Positions 59,630 through 64,000 of a DNA stretch of 64,000 bases are shown in pieces. A program made the position numbers and the translations under genes. This DNA is from Clostridiaceae bacterium (GTDB lineage Bacteria; Bacillota; Clostridia; Lachnospirales; Lachnospiraceae): positions 51,913 through 115,912 of the forward strand of contig CABIXM010000002.1 of assembly GCA_902362725.1 (NCBI GenBank). The letters run 5' to 3'. Each line of letters opens with the position of its first letter. Position 1 is the first letter of the stretch. The notes beneath the pieces were generated by a model. That model did no database searches. It had not been told where the DNA came from and saw only the letters and a list, made by a program, of their open reading frames with translations.

Positions 59630-59985
59630 GCCACACCCTCCGGACCATACCACCGATACCGCGTATACCCTTTGGGAACTGTCGGAAGAAACTCCATCAA
59701 ATCATCTTCTCCTGGTCCCTTCACCAGATATAATTTTCGGTATATCTCTATTTCCTCCTTACTTCTGAACGTGAACATATTATTTACATGGATGTACATT
59801 CCATCCGGCATTTCCACAACCAGGACCCCATCATATAACTGATCCATATTTAAGACTGAATTATCCGTGTCTTTATGACACATCATCACACTGATTACCG
59901 TAGCCTCTACGTTGATGTTCTTATTATCGCGGTAATCAACAACCCACACTTTATCGCCCTTTTTCCATAAGTGATAATCTCTCAT
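59626..59985 (-). CDS. Conserved hypothetical protein
   Basis: ATG at 59983-59985 (MRDYHLWKKGDKVWVVDYRD) overlaps the upstream stop (ATGA) and has GGAGG nearby. The 119-residue protein begins like a short beta-barrel (KGDKVWVVDYRDNKNINVEA) and ends with KGYTRYRWYGPEGVA. No known function. Confidence 0.7.
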   Translation of the reverse strand: MRDYHLWKKGDKVWVVDYRDNKNINVEATVISVMMCHKDTDNSVLNMDQLYDGVLVVEMPDGMYIHVNNMFTFRSKEEIEIYRKLYLVKGPGEDDLMEFLPTVPKGYTRYRWYGPEGVA

Positions 59986-60728
59986 TCCTCTTTTAACCTC
60001 CTTTTTTGCCATTTCATATATTTTTTACTTGCTCCCGCAATACGAATATTCTCTCCCAGCGGGCTTGCGCTCAGCTCTGTTGTAATATAGTGGATAAAGT
60101 GATCTTTCCCATTTGTCTGCCTTTCTCTTAGACTAATCTGTGTGTTTCCATTATTGCGAATAATCCTTGTTTCTCCTATTTCCAAACGCGACTCTTCCAG
60201 TTCGTCCCGTATTTCCGCTTTTAGAAGATAACAGTTACTTTTTCGTTTCGGAGGCATAAATGTCGGGACATATAAAAGAGTCGTTGTTGCCATATCATAA
60301 TCCCAGATAATTTCTATACTTTCCAGTAGCTGCAATTCATCAAAATTTCCAACTCGTATAACAATTCCAATGTCACTAACCTGTTTTCCACCCTCCACAT
60401 ACAGAAGCTGCTTTTCAAAATCTTCTGACTGAAATCTGTTTTTCGCTACTCTTACAGATCCGTACCTGCTCCCTGCGATTGCTACTCTTCGGTTCTGGAA
60501 CGGATGCATTTCTGTAGTATAAATATTGGTTTGCTTGTTCTTATGGGTTTGATACACATTCACCATGCAACAGGACTCATCATACTTCTGCGTATCTATC
60601 TTTTCACAGTTCCGCTGCAATATAGGCTGCAGGATCAAGAAAAAATCTTCATCCAGATTTGCTGCCGGATATATTTCCCTGACTATACCCCGAACATATT
60701 CCTTATGTGCCACATAGCTTTTATTCAT
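59982..60728 (-). CDS. Conserved hypothetical protein, first gene of the par operon
   Basis: The 248-residue protein (MNKSYVAHKEYVRGIVREIY) has no membrane part; its middle has repeated strand patterns (GIVIRVGNFDELQLLESIEI, YVPTFMPPKRKSNCY) and the C-terminus is basic. It has its own promoter (60831-60858) and the palindrome at 60752-60776 between promoter and start. It could be a partition-accessory or regulatory protein; I do not recognise it. Confidence 0.72.
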   Translation of the reverse strand: MNKSYVAHKEYVRGIVREIYPAANLDEDFFLILQPILQRNCEKIDTQKYDESCCMVNVYQTHKNKQTNIYTTEMHPFQNRRVAIAGSRYGSVRVAKNRFQSEDFEKQLLYVEGGKQVSDIGIVIRVGNFDELQLLESIEIIWDYDMATTTLLYVPTFMPPKRKSNCYLLKAEIRDELEESRLEIGETRIIRNNGNTQISLRERQTNGKDHFIHYITTELSASPLGENIRIAGASKKYMKWQKRRLKEE

Positions 60729-60751
60729 GTTCTTCGTCTCCCCTTTTTCTC

Positions 60752-60776
60752 ACTTGTGTACACCGTGTACACAAGT
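60752..60776. promoter_or_regulatory. 25-bp palindrome, copy B (candidate parS or operator)
   Basis: Identical to copy A at 55278-55302, in sequence and immediate flanks (TTTCTC before, AAGTT after). It lies between the promoter at 60831-60858 and the start codon at 60728, about 25 bp before that start. Two copies around parAB fit a partition site or an operator for element control. Confidence 0.75.
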
Positions 60777-60830
60777 TGTTTTCTCACATATGGTTTTTAC
60801 CGTGATTTTTTCGTCTGTCCTGTTGTCTGC

Positions 60831-60858
60831 ATTTTACCTATTTTCGTTGCAATGTCAA
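60831..60858 (-). promoter_or_regulatory. Sigma-A promoter for the par operon
   Basis: On the minus strand TTGACA (60853-60858) and TAAAAT (60831-60836) are 16 bp apart; transcription would pass through the palindrome at 60752-60776 before the first start codon at 60728. The rest of 60777-60967 is AT-rich without a gene. Confidence 0.7.
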
Positions 60859-60967
60859 ATTATTTTGATTTTTACTGCCATTTTCTTAAATGTGATATTG
60901 GCTTGACTTTTTTACCACTTTTTCCTCATATCTGAAAAACATATAGCCAATTTCAGAAATGAGATTT

Positions 60968-62284
60968 TTATTCTATAACATTTTCCTTTTGCCACCCAAG
61001 TTTGATACTATCCATTCTCGTTGACTCGTAATAATAGAGCCTTTTCAATTTTCCTCCTAAAATTTCCTGCAGATATGGTCCGTACTCCTCAAAGGTGATC
61101 AGATAATATTCCTCATCCTTTTCCAACAGCTCCCTGAGCTGATTCAATTCCAGATCTGTCAGGCGGTATACATTATGCTTTTTACCAGCCTGTCCCCAGC
61201 TCACGCCGCATCTATCCCACTCGTTCATCCAGATCCAGTTTTCTCCCGTTTCTGCTGCTATTTTGTTAAATGCCTTTTCCTCTCTCTGGGCTATAAGGTC
61301 TTCTGCAAAAACATGGGACAGAAGTCTCTTCATTTGTGGGATCATTTGATCATTCTCAAGTGTAAGATAATACATTTTTGAAAAGTTTCTGATATTTCCT
61401 GAATACAGTAATTTACTGCTAAGATAATGTATTTTATCTTCCGTAGCTTCCGTTGGCATCTCCTTTGTGTTTCCCCACACAAGTTTTTTCAGGTTTGTCC
61501 CATAGCGATGTCCAAATACAATTCCGATAATCTCCTTTTCCTGTACCTTCAATCCACCCTCTTCCATTCCAAACCCGTAAAATAATCTTGAAAGTCCCAG
61601 CACTGCCGTATCTTCACAACTGTTATTCCAGCGCAGCATCCGCTCCATGGTGTTATAACAGATGAAAATTCTATCCCTATAAATCAATACTCCTTCCATT
61701 CGTGACATTTTAAACATATCGCCCAAGTTCATTTGCATAGCTGCATACCTTATTTCCTGGGATGTGAAATAAATTCCTTCCTGAAAAAGTTCCTGGCTGC
61801 TATATTCCTTTTTCTTTCCATTCGGAGCGTAATGCCATCCTTCATATCGAGAATACAATTTTTTTAAAATCTTTTTCTCATTTAAGAGATCTTCCAAGGT
61901 ACTCCTCAAATTAGGACTTGCTAAAATGTCGCATCTCTCCATTGCAAGGTAAACCTCTCCACTTCTGGCCTGCTCCCTGGCTTCTCTCTCATAGAACTGA
62001 TGTCTTCTCCTGTTTACCGGATTTATCTCATATCTGGAATCCGTATGTTCCAATACTGCAAATCCTTTTTCTGTCAGGTAACAGTATCTCTTACCTGCGA
62101 GTTTAAAATATTCTATGTACCCCTTATTCTCCAACCAGCGAAATGTATCTCGTATATAGCGTTCATTGTAGGCAAGAGTATTTTTATTGGTCATCATCTT
62201 ACGTGGTAAAATAATCCCAAAATACAATTCAAGTATAAATTTCAGAGACAATGAGCCTCCTCGTAATTTCTTATGTTCTCCCAT
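60968..62284 (-). CDS. Winged-helix-type protein of unknown function
   Basis: The 438-residue protein begins with a winged-helix pattern (NERYIRDTFRWLENKGYIEY, FKLAGKRYCYLTEKGFAVLE), then a large domain with no obvious motif (IIGIVFGHRYGTNLKK, VYRLTDLELNQLRELLEK). Size, wHTH start and position near parAB resemble replication-relaxation or copy-control proteins of Gram-positive elements, but this is a guess. ATG with GAGGA upstream. Confidence 0.65.
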   Translation of the reverse strand: MGEHKKLRGGSLSLKFILELYFGIILPRKMMTNKNTLAYNERYIRDTFRWLENKGYIEYFKLAGKRYCYLTEKGFAVLEHTDSRYEINPVNRRRHQFYEREAREQARSGEVYLAMERCDILASPNLRSTLEDLLNEKKILKKLYSRYEGWHYAPNGKKKEYSSQELFQEGIYFTSQEIRYAAMQMNLGDMFKMSRMEGVLIYRDRIFICYNTMERMLRWNNSCEDTAVLGLSRLFYGFGMEEGGLKVQEKEIIGIVFGHRYGTNLKKLVWGNTKEMPTEATEDKIHYLSSKLLYSGNIRNFSKMYYLTLENDQMIPQMKRLLSHVFAEDLIAQREEKAFNKIAAETGENWIWMNEWDRCGVSWGQAGKKHNVYRLTDLELNQLRELLEKDEEYYLITFEEYGPYLQEILGGKLKRLYYYESTRMDSIKLGWQKENVIE

Positions 62285-62561
62285 GTTGTTTTTTCTTCCT
62301 CTCTTCCACTCTCTATCCCTTATTCTTTGAGCAAAAGTATTATTATAAATCGGTATATTTTATGAGATGATTTTTTTACTTTTGAGGAAAAGTATACTCT
62401 GTAATTTTCCCACCCGATTTTCCTTGAAAATCCAGCATTTTTGTTCTTTTTTTACCCTCCGTTTTTATGTTTTCATTGAATATAAAAACGGAGGGTTTAA
62501 TGATTTTGTAATCATAGAAAACGGCATGTTTTTTTTGATTTTTCACACAAAAATGGAGTGC
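62285..62561. other. AT-rich intergenic region with long inverted repeat
   Basis: A 15-bp perfect inverted repeat, ACCCTCCGTTTTTAT (62454-62468) and ATAAAAACGGAGGGT (62482-62496), with a 13-nt loop lies between the genes ending at 62562 and starting at 62284. It is a strong bidirectional terminator-like hairpin. Between it and 62284 the DNA is very AT-rich with GAAAAGTATA repeats (62333, 62382) and a TATGAGATGA string. This could hold a promoter/operator or part of an origin; no gene is visible. Confidence 0.6.
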
Positions 62562-63182
62562 TTAACTCTCCTCTATTTTTGTCATGAAGCCCCCTATCTT
62601 CCTTCCCGGAACAATATAGACTTTGCAGCATTCCTCTCCTGTCTTGCAGGGCAACGTTGCATATAACACCTGTATTCTCGCAGCATTATCATCAAGTTTC
62701 AAGGCTGTTGCGATTCCATCTGTAATATGATGTGCCTCTGTATTATCGTTATCAAACCGCCTCACCAACCGTTCTTCGTGCCGTCTCACATAGCATAGGT
62801 ATAACCTTTCATCTGCTGAAAATTTCATTTCCCTTTTTGCCATATAAACGGCCAACTGGCTCTGTACAACGTCTCTCAGATACCAGCAATCATTATTTCT
62901 CCGATTCAATAATTCCGGCAGCCGAATTACAATAATCCCAGCTTCTTCTCCTACAGATACCAATATGGACTCAGGCTCCATCGAATGTTTTACCATATCC
63001 ACATAGTCCCTTTTCTTTAGTCGCTTTCGAATAGCGGCTGCTATCATTTCCACATTATGAAGAATCCTTTCTTCATCCAGAGCTATCATAATCTCACAAC
63101 CACTCTTCTGATACTTTTGTATGATTTTAATAGAGCTGTCCAAATATTTCTTTATATTACTGATTGAACTGGGATATTCCAT
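62562..63182 (-). CDS. Conserved hypothetical protein
   Basis: ATG at 63180-63182 (MEYPSSISNIKKYLDSSIKI) has GGAGG about 10 nt upstream; the frame from 63209 overlaps the previous gene's end. The 206-residue protein is a mixed alpha/beta fold (RKRLKKRDYVDMVKHSMEPE, AARIQVLYATLPCKTGEECC). Function unknown; probably co-transcribed with the gene at 63184. Confidence 0.7.
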   Translation of the reverse strand: MEYPSSISNIKKYLDSSIKIIQKYQKSGCEIMIALDEERILHNVEMIAAAIRKRLKKRDYVDMVKHSMEPESILVSVGEEAGIIVIRLPELLNRRNNDCWYLRDVVQSQLAVYMAKREMKFSADERLYLCYVRRHEERLVRRFDNDNTEAHHITDGIATALKLDDNAARIQVLYATLPCKTGEECCKVYIVPGRKIGGFMTKIEES

Positions 63183-63183
63183 T

Positions 63184-63774
63184 TCAAATATCCCTCCATG
63201 CTTCCTCACCGCGGAATGTTTTTAATATCTTCATCCTCTCATCCGGATTCTTCTCTTCCTGATCTATATGTAAGACATGTGTAAATCCCATTCTCTGAAG
63301 CTTTTCCAGCCCTTCCGGATCTTCCAGCACTGCAATTCTACAATCCTCTCTATCATATTCACTTTCAGGTATTTCCTTTATGAGCCTGCAAATTGCTGTT
63401 TCCTGATATCTGGGTATATAAACCGCCTGAACAATTTTATTCTTCCCGTTAATGTATGTAAGTTGAAATGTCTTTAATAGATTCATCTTAAAATTTTGAC
63501 TATACGGCATTGCATCAAGCAAAACCCAGAACAACGACATCTCCATTTTATTTGTTTCATCAAGCTTTTTTACTGGATTTCTGGATAAATAACATCTATC
63601 CCCTTCCTGATATTCATATAACTGTCCCCTTCTAAGGAGTCCATGAAGAGCCTTTTTTATAACCATTTCTCCCTGTCCATAGGCATCTAAGGCTTCCGCA
63701 TACCATACGACTTGCGTTCGTTCCAAGACTTGCACTCTATCCAATAATTCCAGTATTACTTCCGAATATACCAT
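63184..63774 (-). CDS. Winged-helix-like protein, DUF5697-type
   Basis: The 196-residue protein begins MVYSEVILELLDRVQVLERT and continues ALHGLLRRGQLYEYQEGDRC, like a winged helix-turn-helix; mobile elements of Clostridia often carry such DUF5697-like proteins. The rest (IAVLEDPEGLEKLQRMGFTH) is alpha/beta. It has GGAAGGGG before ATG and the TTTATCTCATT boxes upstream. It may be a regulator of the maintenance region. Confidence 0.7.
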   Translation of the reverse strand: MVYSEVILELLDRVQVLERTQVVWYAEALDAYGQGEMVIKKALHGLLRRGQLYEYQEGDRCYLSRNPVKKLDETNKMEMSLFWVLLDAMPYSQNFKMNLLKTFQLTYINGKNKIVQAVYIPRYQETAICRLIKEIPESEYDREDCRIAVLEDPEGLEKLQRMGFTHVLHIDQEEKNPDERMKILKTFRGEEAWRDI

Positions 63775-63836
63775 TTCTATCCCCTTCCGCTTCTTGAGCT
63801 TTGCATTTTACTCATTTTTGTATCATTTCTGCTTAT

Positions 63837-63917
63837 TTTGAGATAAATATGAGGGATTTTATTCCGACATCATATTTATCTCATTTTTGATTCATTTTTA
63901 TATAAATTTATCTCATT
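63837..63917. promoter_or_regulatory. TTTATCTCATT boxes upstream of 63184-63774
   Basis: The 11-mer TTTATCTCATT occurs at 63875-63885 and 63907-63917, each followed by TTTGATT, with a TGAGATAAATA box in the other direction at 63839-63849. It also occurs at 55463-55473. Spacing of 32 bp (about three helical turns) between the two direct copies supports protein binding. They could be operator sites of a mobile-element regulator or iterons of a replication origin. Confidence 0.65.
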
Positions 63918-63922
63918 TTTGA

Positions 63923-64000
63923 TTAAACAATCATATTACGCTGCCTTTTCCTTTTTTTCGCTATGGCTGCAAGGATTTTAGGATCCGTCGAGAACAATTC
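63923..64000 (-). CDS. C-terminal end of an unknown protein (cut by window edge)
   Basis: A minus-strand frame is open from base 64000 to TAA at 63923-63925, giving the last 25 residues ELFSTDPKILAAIAKKRKRQ plus RNMIV. The end is strongly basic, as in a DNA- or membrane-binding tail. Family cannot be told from this fragment. Confidence 0.6.
   Translation of the reverse strand, partial: ELFSTDPKILAAIAKKRKRQRNMIV

Larger units (their letters stand above)
5393..64000. mobile_element. Part of a large mobile backbone (conjugative element or plasmid)
   Basis: The rest of the window has parA/parB, HU, RecD2, an exonuclease, RadC-like and methylase-like proteins, a resolvase, a CRISPR remnant and a sortase-linked surface module, with almost all genes on one strand and no housekeeping gene. 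These are typical cargo and maintenance genes of large Clostridia conjugative elements and plasmids. No relaxase, coupling protein, VirB4 or replication initiator is present, so I cannot say whether it integrates or replicates by itself. Confidence 0.65.

Noticed and set aside
1..64000. tRNA or rRNA genes
   Set aside because: I saw no cloverleaf-like segment with GTTCRANNC and no rRNA sequence; a covariance-model search would be needed to exclude tRNA fully.

Overview
This window looks like accessory DNA from a gut Firmicute of the class Clostridia, most likely Lachnospiraceae. It is AT-rich, uses AGGAGG-type ribosome sites, and its families (TnpX/TnpV, DUF5688, SpaA/Cna-B adhesins with a class B sortase, Clostridia-type CRISPR I-C proteins) are typical of that group. 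The assignment is inference from family content. Nearly every gene lies on the minus strand. I see no rRNA, tRNA or housekeeping gene.

Region 1 (1 to about 5.39 kb) is one end of a small, more GC-rich integrative element. It holds a large TnpX-type serine recombinase, TnpV, an XRE regulator, a small helix-turn-helix protein, a response regulator and histidine kinase, and the start of an ABC transporter ATPase. The ATPase gene has four tandem 11-bp repeats upstream, a likely response-regulator operator.

Region 2 (5.39 to 25.5 kb) is the DNA-metabolism part of a large mobile backbone (conjugative element or plasmid; no relaxase, T4SS or replication protein is visible here). Three operons each start with the same kind of leader: a sigma-A promoter, a conserved ATAGACTTAG-like 5' end, a GCGAAATAA motif, then an intrinsic terminator before the first gene. 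They encode a DUF932-like protein, YqaJ-type exonuclease and RecD2 helicase; a PAPS-reductase-like protein, DNA methyltransferase and small proteins; and a second methylase-like protein, RadC-like protein, Rpn/PD-(D/E)XK protein and small proteins. Between leaders 1 and 2 lie an HU gene, a membrane protein and a plus-strand resolvase flanked by short repeats.

Region 3 (26 to 31.8 kb) is a stripped type I-C CRISPR system: cas5, an extra small gene, cas8c and cas7, followed by an array of about 15 repeats. There is no cas3, cas1, cas2 or cas4 in the window. The leader-distal repeats are strongly diverged, yet most can still form a hairpin in the minus-strand transcript. A 38-codon gene sits inside the array. 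This is the best candidate for an unusual system: DNA binding by Cascade without its own nuclease or adaptation machinery.

Region 4 (31.9 to 55.2 kb) is a cell-surface module: small membrane proteins, an acyltransferase, a class B sortase, a coiled-coil/SAF-like membrane protein, two lipoproteins (one with SH3 and CAP domains) and a 4,292-residue adhesin with a thioester domain and many Cna-B/SpaA-type repeats.

Region 5 (55.2 to 64 kb) is a maintenance module: ParA, ParB, a DUF2325 protein, several conserved unknowns and winged-helix proteins. Identical 25-bp palindromes at 55.3 and 60.8 kb and repeated TTTATCTCATT boxes at 55.5 and 63.9 kb are candidate ParB or regulator sites.
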